A stretch of 5,243 nucleotides of DNA, taken from positions 1 to 5,243 of the forward strand of contig JBHGBF010000314.1 of assembly GCA_041946865.1 (NCBI GenBank). The letters run 5' to 3'. Source of the DNA: RPQK01 sp041946865 (GTDB taxonomy: Bacteria; Acidobacteriota; UBA6911; RPQK01). Below the pieces are notes generated by a model, which was not told the origin of the DNA, ran no database searches, and was given only the letters and a program-made list of their open reading frames with translations. Made by a program: the position numbers and the translations under genes. Below are positions 1 through 5,202 of the stretch, piece after piece; position 1 is the first letter of the stretch; each line of letters starts with the position of its first letter.

Positions 1-2
1 GA

Positions 3-21
3 CCCCATTGCGACAACGGGG
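3..21 (-). terminator. Hairpin at window edge, possible terminator
   Basis: Read on the minus strand, 21-14 and 10-3 form an 8-bp stem (CCCCGTTG with CAATGGGG, one G-U pair) around a TCG loop. On the plus strand the equivalent pair is an A-C mismatch, so the hairpin favours a minus-strand transcript. It lies about 90 bases past the stop of the integrase remnant. The window ends two bases after the stem, so a following U-tract cannot be seen. It could be a rho-independent terminator or just a stable hairpin. Confidence 0.25.
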
Positions 22-112
22 AGGGGCTGGCCGGAACTCGGCCTGCCCTTCACCCGCGGTTTTGGTCAGGGTGCGTATAGGGTGCGTTTTTGGGACGAAA
101 GAGACAAGGGCC

Positions 113-322
113 TTACCCGGCTGCCACCTGGTCAGCTTCGGCTTCGGGCAGGCTTTCAAGAGAAGGCAGGCGATTGACGGCCTGACGATTCGCCCCAGGC
201 ACCAGGTGCCCGTATGTGTCCACCGTCAGCTTGATCGAGGCGTGTCCAAGCTGATCCCGGACGTAAGCCAGCGATTCGCCGTTCTGAATCAGCAGCGAGG
301 CAAATGTATGCCAAAGTTTATG
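113..322 (-). pseudogene. C-terminal remnant of a phage-type tyrosine integrase
   Basis: The minus-strand frame ending in TAA at 113-115 reads HKLWHTFASLL, then GESLAYVRDQLGHASIKLT, then VDTYGHLVPG. This is the last part of a tyrosine recombinase catalytic domain: the HxxR box, the LGH histidine box and the nucleophile Tyr of DTYGHL. Such integrases normally run to roughly 350-400 residues; only about 69 residues remain. The frame stays open to 358 and then meets TAA (359-361), but upstream of the His codon (320-322) nothing resembles an integrase. The second catalytic Arg is Trp (codon TGG, 311-313). First Arg, Lys and all N-terminal domains are missing, so it cannot be active. Codons next to the break are AT-rich while the rest is GC-rich. 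It shares the strand of the downstream-facing element genes, and the break coincides with an inverted-repeat arm. It is probably a resident island or prophage integrase disrupted by the element, or decayed before the element arrived. Confidence 0.85.
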
Positions 323-440
323 TTCTGAGTCGGGGTTAAAGCCCGGCTTCTCAAGGACTTAAAGACAAGACCGGCAAAATTCAGTCAAGTGCTTGTCTTA
401 TCAAGGTTTGTGCCATTCAAGGCCAAAAGACTCAGAACAT
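320..440. repeat. Nested concentric inverted repeat at element junction
   Basis: A perfect 12-bp inverted repeat, ATGTTCTGAGTC (320-331) and GACTCAGAACAT (429-440), encloses a perfect 8-bp inverted repeat, AAGACAAG (362-369) and CTTGTCTT (392-399). The two pairs share a centre to within half a base (380 and 380.5), so this is one interrupted palindrome of 121 bp. The DNA between inner and outer arms does not pair, and the innermost 22 bases are not symmetric. The left outer arm starts at the His codon where the integrase remnant loses homology. Inferred role: recombinase-binding site, element end or attachment site. A small non-autonomous insertion or a structured RNA are alternatives. It does not fit an integron attC site, because the outer boxes run GTT...AAC rather than AAC...GTT. 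Confidence 0.7.
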
Positions 441-485
441 TTTTTTCGGGCTGAAGAGACACTGCTGCGGCGAGGTGTTTGGAGC
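441..485. other. Short non-coding stretch downstream of the operon
   Basis: Between the palindrome and the stop of recombinase C lie a T7 run (441-446 plus the last T of the palindrome), the 10-bp motif at 454-463, and GC-rich sequence up to 485. I see no hairpin followed by a T-tract in the minus direction, so no intrinsic terminator for the recombinase operon is evident. Transcription from the operon may therefore run on into the integrase remnant. Confidence 0.4.
454..472 (+). repeat. Candidate left terminal inverted repeat
   Basis: AAGAGACACT (454-463) is exactly repeated in inverted orientation at 5193-5202. Extending inward over 19 bp gives 14 of 19 matches, including a GCG at the inner edge. 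It sits 14-32 bases beyond the stop of recombinase C, where a compact element would have its end. No target-site duplication is visible outside it, as expected for tyrosine recombinases. By rough estimate a 10-bp match between the two flanks would occur by chance a few percent of the time, so this is suggestive only. Confidence 0.4.
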
Positions 486-1514
486 TTATAGGGCTTTTAG
501 GAAGGCCATTAAGCTCGGCGCCGGGCTTTCCTCCCAACGCACGGCCGGCTCCTGCCAGGACTTCTCGAACAAATAGAACTTCCGCAAGGCTTCCCGTTTG
601 ACTTCAACCGGGATCCCCTTGTATCGGGACGTCGTATTGATTGAGGTGTGGCCCAGCCAGTCTTGAATGACGGTCAGGTCCACCCCGGCCAGGAGCAGGT
701 GGGTCGCACAGGTGTATCTCCAGAGATGGACGGGGTGAAGCCGTTTGTGACGCAACGAGGGGAGACTCTCCCGAGCCTTCTCCAGGTAGTGTCGGCACAG
801 GGCGTAGAGACCCGATCGGGTGAGCCGCTCCCCTCGCTGATTGATGAACAGGAACTCACGGTGGGCCGCTCGCGGACGCCGACGTTCGGATTTCAGGTAA
901 ATCTTCAGGAAGGCGAGCGTCGATTCCCACAAGGGCACCGCGCGCAGCCTCCGGCCCTTGCCGCACAGGCGCACCTGTTTCTCGTCGAATTCGACGTCGG
1001 TGACCCGCAAGGCACACACTTCCGAGGCCCGCGCGCCGGTGTTGTATAAAAGCCGCAATAGGCATAGATTTCGATAGCCGTCCGAGGCTTTGGCATCGAC
1101 CAGGGCAAAGAGGCCGTCGACTTCCTTCTTGTCCAGGTAATCGAGTGGCCGGCGAGTGGTCCTTTTGGAGGGAATCAGCAGGACCTGCTGGCATTGGGCG
1201 GCGCTCTCGGGACGCACGAAGGCCAGCATTTTGAAGAAAGACTTCAGGGCAGCCAGACGCGTATTGCGGGTGGAAGCCCGGTTTTTGCACTCTTTTTCAA
1301 GCCACAGCAGAAACTCGAGGAGAAACGGGACCTGAAAGCGGGCTACCGGAGGATCAGCTTCGTCAGGAAAGCGAATCTGATGGTAGCGAATCAGCTGGAC
1401 GAAAGTCTGCTTGTACCCCGCCACGGTATGCGGAGAGACGTCCTTGTGCTCGGGCAGGTAACGAATGAAGAAGTATCGGAGATAGGGGGCGAGCTTATCG
1501 GAGTTCGGAATCAT
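486..1514 (-). CDS. Tyrosine recombinase C (third of the trio)
   Basis: A 342-residue tyrosine recombinase (phage integrase/XerCD family) that should cut and rejoin DNA strands at specific sites through a phosphotyrosine link. Residues about 5-105 form the SAM-like core-binding domain (SPHTVAGYKQTF, TRLAALKSFFKML). Residues about 125-315 form the catalytic domain. All catalytic residues are visible: Arg162 in NTGARASEV, Lys186 in LCGKGRRLRAVPL, His263 and Arg266 in HLWRYTCATH, His289 in WLGHTSINTT, and Tyr298. The second box is slightly unusual, with Trp before the Arg and RY where RH is common. The ATG at 1512-1514 lies inside recombinase B, giving a 20-bp overlap. Only a weak GGG precedes it, so translation probably depends on ribosomes finishing B. 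A tail of about 25 residues follows the fold (KSWQEPAVRWEES). It is last in the operon and nearest the left end. Length and position suit the third member of an RIT-type trio. Confidence 0.95.
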   Translation of the reverse strand: MIPNSDKLAPYLRYFFIRYLPEHKDVSPHTVAGYKQTFVQLIRYHQIRFPDEADPPVARFQVPFLLEFLLWLEKECKNRASTRNTRLAALKSFFKMLAFVRPESAAQCQQVLLIPSKRTTRRPLDYLDKKEVDGLFALVDAKASDGYRNLCLLRLLYNTGARASEVCALRVTDVEFDEKQVRLCGKGRRLRAVPLWESTLAFLKIYLKSERRRPRAAHREFLFINQRGERLTRSGLYALCRHYLEKARESLPSLRHKRLHPVHLWRYTCATHLLLAGVDLTVIQDWLGHTSINTTSRYKGIPVEVKREALRKFYLFEKSWQEPAVRWEESPAPSLMAFLKAL

Positions 1515-2526
1515 TTTCGACCCAGTCCAGGCGATCGAAGCGACCGGCGAAACGTCCGGCGGCCTCGCTGAGCAGCTCCTCGGTCAGCGGCAGATAGGTC
1601 TTGGTGTGGCCGAAGTGGGCATGCCCCATGTAGGTGGCCAAGAGCGGAAGCTTCGCATCCAGGTCGGCGCCTTCACGATACCAGGCCAGCAACCGGTGAA
1701 CGGCAAAGGCCCTGCGCAACTCGTGTAGGTGCGGGGTCCCGTAGCGCACGCCCTGGTCGATTTGGAGAGGCCGGTAGATCCCCAGCTTGCGCAAACAGTC
1801 CCGGAAATAGTCGCTGACGCGGCGGCGCGTGTACGGTCGTCCTTCCGGGCAGAACAGGAACAACGGCGCGTTTCCCAGCCGGGGAAACCAGCGCCGGCGC
1901 AGACCGAGCAGGTTCGTGAGGTTCAGGTCCACCCGGCGGCCGATGGGAAGAAGCCGGCTTTTTCCGAACTTCGAAGGGCGAACCCACAGAGTCGCTTCCT
2001 GGGCGCAGTAATCGTTGACGGAGAGCCTGACGGCTTCCGAGACCCGCAGGCCGCAGGCGTAGATCAGATGATACAAGGTGTAGTCGGAGTAACGCTGGTA
2101 GAACCGGGCACGATCGTCCGCCTGAGTGACGAGACCCTTGAAGTAATCAAAGATGAGCCGTATCTCGGCCAAGGAGAAGACGTAGGGGCAATAAGGCCCG
2201 AGGACGGGCCGCGGCCAGGCCGAGATGAGATCCTTCTTGATCCGCTGACGACGGACCAGGTACCCACAGAATCTGCGGAACGTTTGCCTGACGCCCCGCC
2301 AGGTGTCCTTCGCCAGTCGGGGATCTTCTTCCTGAAGTTGGAGGAACCAGTTCACCGGAAGTTGATCGAGATTGGTGATGCCGTGCCGCGCCCAGAAACG
2401 GTCCAGGCGGCGCAGTTGGTGGGCTGGCGTTACGACGGCGTAGCCGAGGTGCGCCAGATAATCGAGATACTCGCTTATGGGCTCGGCCAGTAAGCTCTCG
2501 AACTCCAGGGATGGCAGTTTCTCCAT
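1495..2526 (-). CDS. Tyrosine recombinase B (second of the trio)
   Basis: A 343-residue tyrosine recombinase, clearly different in sequence from A and C. The core-binding domain spans about residues 10-105 (SEYLDYLAHLGYA, TWRGVRQTFRRFCGYLVR) and the catalytic domain about 115-320. Catalytic residues are complete: Arg161 in CGLRVSEAVRL, Lys186 in RPSKFGKSRLLPI, His268 and Arg271 in HLHELRRAFA, His302 in YMGHAHFGH, and Tyr311 in KTYLPL. The KFGKSRLLPI hairpin and an RRAF box are features I recall from transposon-borne integrase subfamilies, not from XerC/D. The ATG (2524-2526) shares one base with the stop of recombinase A (TGATG), and GAGG at 2534-2537 gives a Shine-Dalgarno with 7-base spacing. 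Its C-terminal 20 bp also encode the start of C. It would act at element ends with A and C; which step each performs cannot be read from sequence. Confidence 0.95.
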   Translation of the reverse strand: MEKLPSLEFESLLAEPISEYLDYLAHLGYAVVTPAHQLRRLDRFWARHGITNLDQLPVNWFLQLQEEDPRLAKDTWRGVRQTFRRFCGYLVRRQRIKKDLISAWPRPVLGPYCPYVFSLAEIRLIFDYFKGLVTQADDRARFYQRYSDYTLYHLIYACGLRVSEAVRLSVNDYCAQEATLWVRPSKFGKSRLLPIGRRVDLNLTNLLGLRRRWFPRLGNAPLFLFCPEGRPYTRRRVSDYFRDCLRKLGIYRPLQIDQGVRYGTPHLHELRRAFAVHRLLAWYREGADLDAKLPLLATYMGHAHFGHTKTYLPLTEELLSEAAGRFAGRFDRLDWVENDSELR

Positions 2527-3809
2527 CAGTAGTCCTCGGCATTGTTAATGGCCACGTCACGCAACTGAACCAGGTCGATCTTTGTATACACCTGAGTCGA
2601 GGTGATCTGGCGGTGACCGAGCAGTTCCTGCAAGGTGGAATAGGCTATACCGGTCCGCAGCAACTCGCCCGCGAAGGAGTGCCGAAGCTGATGCGCGGTG
2701 GCCCGAATGCCCGCCTGGTACATCCTCTTCCGGATAGTGACCGAGAGCCCTTGGGCGGTGATCGGTCGCCAGGGATTCACGCTCTGGAGGAAGACTTCGC
2801 GATGGGGCGAGTTTCGAGGACGTTCATTGGTGAGATAGTCAGTTATCGCTTCCATCAAGGGCCGGGACAGGGGCAAGGAAAGGTAGTTTCCGGTTTTCGG
2901 CTGCTCAACCCAAACCAGTTGCTCCTGCCAGTCGAGGCGCTCCAGGCGCAGGACGGCCAATTCACCAACGCGCAGGCCGAGCGTGGCGGCCAGCAGCAAC
3001 GCGGCAAAATCACGTTTCCCGGGAGGACGGCGCCGATCGATGCTTTCCAGTATGCGGAGCACGTTGCCGGCGGAGAGCGCCCGCGGCGTAGCAGCCAGCC
3101 GGTGGAGACGGGGGGCCCGCAGCGCGAGCGACCAGTCCCGGTTTACCCGTCCAAGACTGAACAGGTAACGCATGAAACCTCGCAAAACGCTCACGACGCC
3201 TTGAACATACCGGATACGGCGAACCCGGGCTTCGGGTGACACAGGCAGGTCCGGGACCAGCTGCAACAAATAACCATCGAGATGCTCGCCTGTCAGCTCG
3301 CTCAAGCGGCTGACCCCGTGTTCGGCGAGATAGAACTCAAAGCGCCTCAAAAAAGATGACGCGATATGGAGACTGCTCTTCGCGAGGCCTTTATGCTCCC
3401 GACAGAAATCCAGATACAGCCGGGTGTCGGGAAGAACAAAGGGTCGTTCGCATTTAATGAATCCTCTGGGCGGCCGGGGCTCGTAAGGCAAGTAGCCGGC
3501 GCTCTGCGCCCAGCGCAGGAAGCCGCGAACCGCGATCCGGAGCTCGTAATAGTAATGTGGGCCAGGGCGAGCGGGTCGGACACGGTGATGGCTGCGGTCG
3601 AACTTTACAACCCAACAATCGATCAATCCGGAGAAGTGATTCGTTTCGAAGGCCTCGAGACTCGTGATCCCATTCTGTCGGACGAAGGTTTCCAGGCACT
3701 CAAGATACCGCTGCCGATTCAATACCGCCTCAGGGGCATAAGGAGGGGAGGTCAAGGTCGTCTGGTATTCGCGGATCCAGCGCCCGAGGTCCAGACTTTC
3801 GTCACTCAT
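2526..3809 (-). CDS. Tyrosine recombinase A (first of the trio)
   Basis: A 427-residue tyrosine recombinase. The catalytic domain (about residues 245-415) is complete: Arg280 in TLGLRVGELAVLRL, Lys305 in EQPKTGNYLSLPL, His373 and Arg376 in AHQLRHSFAGELL, His399 in LLGHRQITSTQVY, and Tyr408. The N-terminal half looks like two helical core-binding-type modules in a row. The first is about residues 10-110, ending in LRIAVRGFLRWAQSAGYLP; the second is about 125-225, ending in VVSVLRGFMRYLFSLGRV. Proteins of this family more often carry one such domain. The ATG at 3807-3809 is preferred because GGGGGAG at 3817-3823 gives a 7-base spacing and because it overlaps the stop of the winged-helix gene by 8 bp. 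The open frame continues upstream to 3989, but that part has no ribosome site and lies over the previous gene. Its stop overlaps the start of B by one base. It is the longest of the trio, as is usual for the first gene of RIT-type elements. Confidence 0.95.
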   Translation of the reverse strand: MSDESLDLGRWIREYQTTLTSPPYAPEAVLNRQRYLECLETFVRQNGITSLEAFETNHFSGLIDCWVVKFDRSHHRVRPARPGPHYYYELRIAVRGFLRWAQSAGYLPYEPRPPRGFIKCERPFVLPDTRLYLDFCREHKGLAKSSLHIASSFLRRFEFYLAEHGVSRLSELTGEHLDGYLLQLVPDLPVSPEARVRRIRYVQGVVSVLRGFMRYLFSLGRVNRDWSLALRAPRLHRLAATPRALSAGNVLRILESIDRRRPPGKRDFAALLLAATLGLRVGELAVLRLERLDWQEQLVWVEQPKTGNYLSLPLSRPLMEAITDYLTNERPRNSPHREVFLQSVNPWRPITAQGLSVTIRKRMYQAGIRATAHQLRHSFAGELLRTGIAYSTLQELLGHRQITSTQVYTKIDLVQLRDVAINNAEDY

Positions 3810-4269
3810 CTTCAGGCTCCCCCGGATCATTGAGGAGGTCACGAAGGCTCTTCCACTTGCCGCCTCGAGCCGGCCCGGTCTCGGACGAGGACAAACGAAC
3901 CGAGGGTTTCCAGGCCGGACTGTATCGGCCCGGTGGCAAAGGTTCGGCCGGCAGATCAAGGACCTGGTAAACCCCGTTCTCAAAGGCAATGAGGTCGCGC
4001 GCGATCAGCTGGTCCCGGGCCCCAGTGAGCTCATGAGGGAAGCGAATATCGAGGATCTCGCTCAGGCGCTGGTCCGAGTAGAAGCTAACACCGTGGCGAT
4101 TGGACACAGCGACCAGGACGAAGTACAGAAGTTTCTCGAGGCAATCGAGACCCTCATCAAACCCTTCGCGCAGGAACCGATGATCGATCCAGCTGAAAGA
4201 GCCGCGAATCGCGCGGATCCGGTCCGGGCGCGGCGGCTGGGGCACTGATTTCCTCATGTCGACGATCAC
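3802..4269 (-). CDS. Small predicted winged-helix DNA-binding protein
   Basis: A 155-residue soluble protein with no signal peptide or membrane segment. Residues about 20-105 suggest a winged helix: IRGSFSWIDHRFLR leads into an amphipathic helix (LDCLEKLLYFVLVAVS), then a helix-turn-helix-like SDQRLSEILDI, a helix ARDQLIARDLIAF, and a strand pair ENGVYQVL as the wing. The last 45 residues are Pro/Ser-rich and acidic at the end (GEPEDE). I recall proteins with the same SFxWIDHR core lying beside transposase genes in environmental bacteria, without a known function; that is memory, not a search. The GTG start at 4267-4269 overlaps the preceding stop (GTGA), suggesting coupling, although only a weak GGCGG precedes it. 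ATG at 4255-4257 is the alternative and would give 151 residues. The stop overlaps recombinase A by 8 bp. Possible roles are operon regulator, excision (directionality) factor, or a DNA-recognition partner of the recombinases. Confidence 0.8.
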   Translation of the reverse strand: MIVDMRKSVPQPPRPDRIRAIRGSFSWIDHRFLREGFDEGLDCLEKLLYFVLVAVSNRHGVSFYSDQRLSEILDIRFPHELTGARDQLIARDLIAFENGVYQVLDLPAEPLPPGRYSPAWKPSVRLSSSETGPARGGKWKSLRDLLNDPGEPEDE

Positions 4270-4760
4270 GATAGAACCGCCGACCGCGTTGAGCTATCGG
4301 AACTTGTGGGACTTACCTGACTAACCGGAGAGGAAGTGTCCTTGCTACAAAGAGTTACAAAGATATCGCGACTTGTGTGACTTACATTCGTAATTGCGAG
4401 CCAACTGGCTTCTTTAGTGAGAGTTACGCGCAGATCACAACTTGTGGGACTTACCGAGACGTGCTCCTCTTTGGCATGATTTCGACGCCAGGCTCGCACA
4501 TAGGCGGCATTGCGCTGGACGTACTCGGGATGGCTCTCTCGGTACCCGCGTTTGTAACCGGCGCGGCTTCCGTAGACCTCTTTCTGCTGCTCATAGCAGC
4601 CGCGAAAGTACTCGGGGTGCCGATCTCGCCACTGCCGGTCGTATTCGTTCTTATGCTGCCTGCGGCACGAATTGCGGCCACACGTTCGCTGTCGATCGCC
4701 CACCCGAGGATCGGCCACAAACAGCCGCCGGCAGCCCGGACATCTGCGTCTCTCCCCCAT
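4266..4760 (-). CDS. Cys4 zinc-knuckle protein with HPEY motifs and 23-residue repeats
   Basis: A 164-residue protein of three parts. Residues 7-32 hold a Cys4 pattern, CPGC then CGRNSC (C-x2-C-x16-C-x4-C), which probably binds zinc. Residues 33-97 are very rich in Arg, Tyr and Gln and contain HPEY twice, 29 residues apart (48-51 and 77-80), as in basic nucleic-acid-binding repeats. Residues 103-164 are two full 23-residue repeats and one partial, each starting VS-x-TS-x-D; the first two continue to VTL. I recall similar zinc-knuckle N-termini next to transposases but know no proven function. Start choice: ATG at 4758-4760 follows GGGAGGGG (4766-4773) with 5-base spacing. The frame opens further upstream to 4844, but that stretch has no good ribosome site and no domain. 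It is the first gene of the operon, overlapping the winged-helix gene by 4 bp. It probably binds DNA (or its own mRNA) as part of the element; Ser/Thr in the tail is abundant. Confidence 0.8.
   Translation of the reverse strand: MGERRRCPGCRRLFVADPRVGDRQRTCGRNSCRRQHKNEYDRQWRDRHPEYFRGCYEQQKEVYGSRAGYKRGYRESHPEYVQRNAAYVRAWRRNHAKEEHVSVSPTSCDLRVTLTKEASWLAITNVSHTSRDIFVTLCSKDTSSPVSQVSPTSSDSSTRSAVLS
4269..4454 (-). repeat. 69-bp tandem repeats inside the zinc-knuckle gene
   Basis: A 16-bp motif, AACTTGTGGGACTTAC on the plus strand, occurs at 4301-4316, 4370-4385 and 4439-4454, with an exact 69-bp period. The first and third copies are identical and the middle one differs at two bases. A second shared block, AGAGTTAC, lies upstream of the middle and right copies at the same offset. 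The period equals 23 codons, so the frame is kept; the units are 4386-4454, 4317-4385 and a partial 4269-4316. Each 16-bp motif also holds two direct ACTT halves. The DNA between motifs has diverged much more, so either the VS-x-TS-x-D segment or the DNA motif itself is under selection. Confidence 0.9.
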
Positions 4761-4765
4761 GGACA

Positions 4766-4773
4766 CCCCTCCC
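4766..4773 (-). promoter_or_regulatory. Ribosome binding site of the first operon gene
   Basis: GGGAGGGG on the minus strand ends 5 bases before the ATG at 4758-4760. It is the strongest Shine-Dalgarno in the operon and sets the start of the zinc-knuckle gene. Of the downstream genes, recombinases A and B have recognisable sites, while the winged-helix gene and recombinase C have weak ones and probably rely on coupling. Confidence 0.65.
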
Positions 4774-4791
4774 GCTCGTGCTGGCGAGCAC
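4774..4791 (-). promoter_or_regulatory. Alternative hairpins directly upstream of the RBS
   Basis: Two mutually exclusive 5-bp stems share this stretch: GTGCT/AGCAC at 4778-4782 and 4787-4791, and GCTCG/CGAGC at 4774-4778 and 4785-4789. They adjoin the Shine-Dalgarno of the zinc-knuckle gene, so they could influence translation initiation. The stems are short and the sequence is GC-rich, so chance is quite possible. Confidence 0.25.
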
Positions 4792-4939
4792 TTCGCCGGT
4801 CTAGTTTGGCAGCTGATCTGCGGCCCCCAGCCTCGGTGCGGCAAGCTCGAGCTGATGGGCCGATTCGAACAACTAACTTAGAGCCACGACGGACTCGGCT
4901 CGTCTCATTAACCGTGGGTGAACGCGAGCAGTAAGTGCC

Positions 4940-4966
4940 ATTTCGTGATCATGGATTTCGTGATCA
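4940..4966. repeat. Direct repeat ATTTCGTGATCA, two copies
   Basis: The 12-bp sequence ATTTCGTGATCA occurs at 4940-4951 and 4955-4966, a period of 15 bp; each copy ends in the palindrome TGATCA. Paired short repeats in the leader of a recombination operon are plausible binding sites for the zinc-knuckle or winged-helix protein, or for a recombinase. They could also be left over from the end of an unrelated insertion sequence, since IS21-family ends carry multiple short repeats. No matching copies occur on the left flank. Confidence 0.6.
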
Positions 4967-4999
4967 GGAACACTTGCAAGCCAGCAGCGAATGTGCTAA

Positions 5000-5014
5000 A
5001 AATATCGCATATTT
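5000..5014. repeat. AT-rich palindrome AAATAT-CGC-ATATTT
   Basis: Perfect 6-bp arms flank a 3-bp centre, inside the most AT-rich stretch of an otherwise GC-rich leader. It is a plausible operator or recombinase half-site pair near the operon promoter. On the minus strand it includes -10-like hexamers, but no clear -35 box. Function is inferred from symmetry and position only. Confidence 0.35.
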
Positions 5015-5183
5015 CTTTGGGGGGACGATTCGACGCGCCTCGTCGCGTGTCCTTGACTGGAAAGGAGGCAAGCTAGAATCGGTTCTCAAAATTCACTCTC
5101 ATCCCTCTTCCTCGAACTCCGTGTAAGAGGTCAGGGAGTCTTGGTTCTCTCATCCAACCCGCTCGGCTTTCGTGCCGGGTGAA

Positions 5184-5202
5184 CGCTAGTGTAGTGTCTC
5201 TT
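5184..5202 (-). repeat. Candidate right terminal inverted repeat
   Basis: AGTGTCTCTT (5193-5202) is the exact inverted copy of 454-463, and 14 of 19 bases match when extended inward to 5184. With the left copy it would bound a 4,749-bp element containing exactly the five genes and the leader. The sequence outside (5203-5243) is AT-rich and differs in composition from the inside, which fits a boundary. There is no visible target duplication. Confidence is limited because the match is short. Confidence 0.4.

Larger units (their letters stand above)
4761..5183 (-). other. Long leader or regulatory region upstream of the operon
   Basis: About 420 bases separate the first start codon from the candidate right end. 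No open frame here has a good ribosome site plus protein-like composition. The stretch contains the 15-bp-period direct repeats at 4940-4966, an AT-rich palindrome at 5000-5014, a hairpin near 5157-5180, and two copies of CTCTCATCC (5096-5104 and 5147-5155). The operon promoter should lie here or just outside. The AT-rich part around 4997-5015 is the most promoter-like, but I cannot pair convincing -35 and -10 boxes. Such a long non-coding end would suit recombinase-binding and regulatory sites. Confidence 0.45.

Noticed and set aside
308..326. Weak inverted similarity (13/18) between 308-326 and 5209-5228
   Set aside because: With this many possible alignments such a match is expected by chance.
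8..328. 106-residue plus-strand open frame at the left edge
   Set aside because: It is antisense to the integrase remnant, whose minus-strand reading matches known motifs.
382..389. 8-bp inverted match CAGTCAAG with 5052-5059
   Set aside because: About one such match is expected by chance between the two flanks, and it does not extend.
320..440. Integron attC site as an explanation of the palindrome
   Set aside because: Outer boxes run GTT...AAC instead of RYYYAAC...GTTRRRY, and none of the recombinases shows a visible IntI-type feature.
1729..2493. 254-residue plus-strand open frame opposite recombinase B
   Set aside because: It is the antisense shadow of a gene with clear domains and catalytic residues; the translation shows no domain, and long antisense frames are expected in GC-rich DNA.
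2511..3239. 242-residue plus-strand open frame opposite recombinase A
   Set aside because: Antisense shadow with low-complexity, domain-free translation; recombinase A explains the region fully.
3810..3989. 60-residue N-terminal extension of recombinase A
   Set aside because: It lies over the winged-helix gene, has no ribosome site at its upstream starts, and its Arg/Pro/Cys-rich translation is unlike the family.
4840..4900. tRNA-like 3' segment on the minus strand (GTTCGAATC followed by CCATCAGCTC)
   Set aside because: The T-stem pairs poorly, three extra bases separate the T-loop from the acceptor-like part, and no matching 5' acceptor strand lies upstream, so neither a tRNA nor a clear tRNA attachment-site remnant is supported.
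4377..4934. 185-residue plus-strand open frame with hydrophobic stretches
   Set aside because: It lies opposite the zinc-knuckle gene, and its apparent membrane segments are the complement of Arg/Tyr-rich codons. No ribosome site was seen.
4935..5126. 63-residue plus-strand open frame starting GTG
   Set aside because: No Shine-Dalgarno or domain; its FRDHGFRDQ start is just the 15-bp DNA repeat translated.
5073..5153. 26-residue minus-strand frame in the leader, as a possible leader peptide
   Set aside because: No properly spaced ribosome site and no regulatory codon run or attenuator pairing that I can identify.
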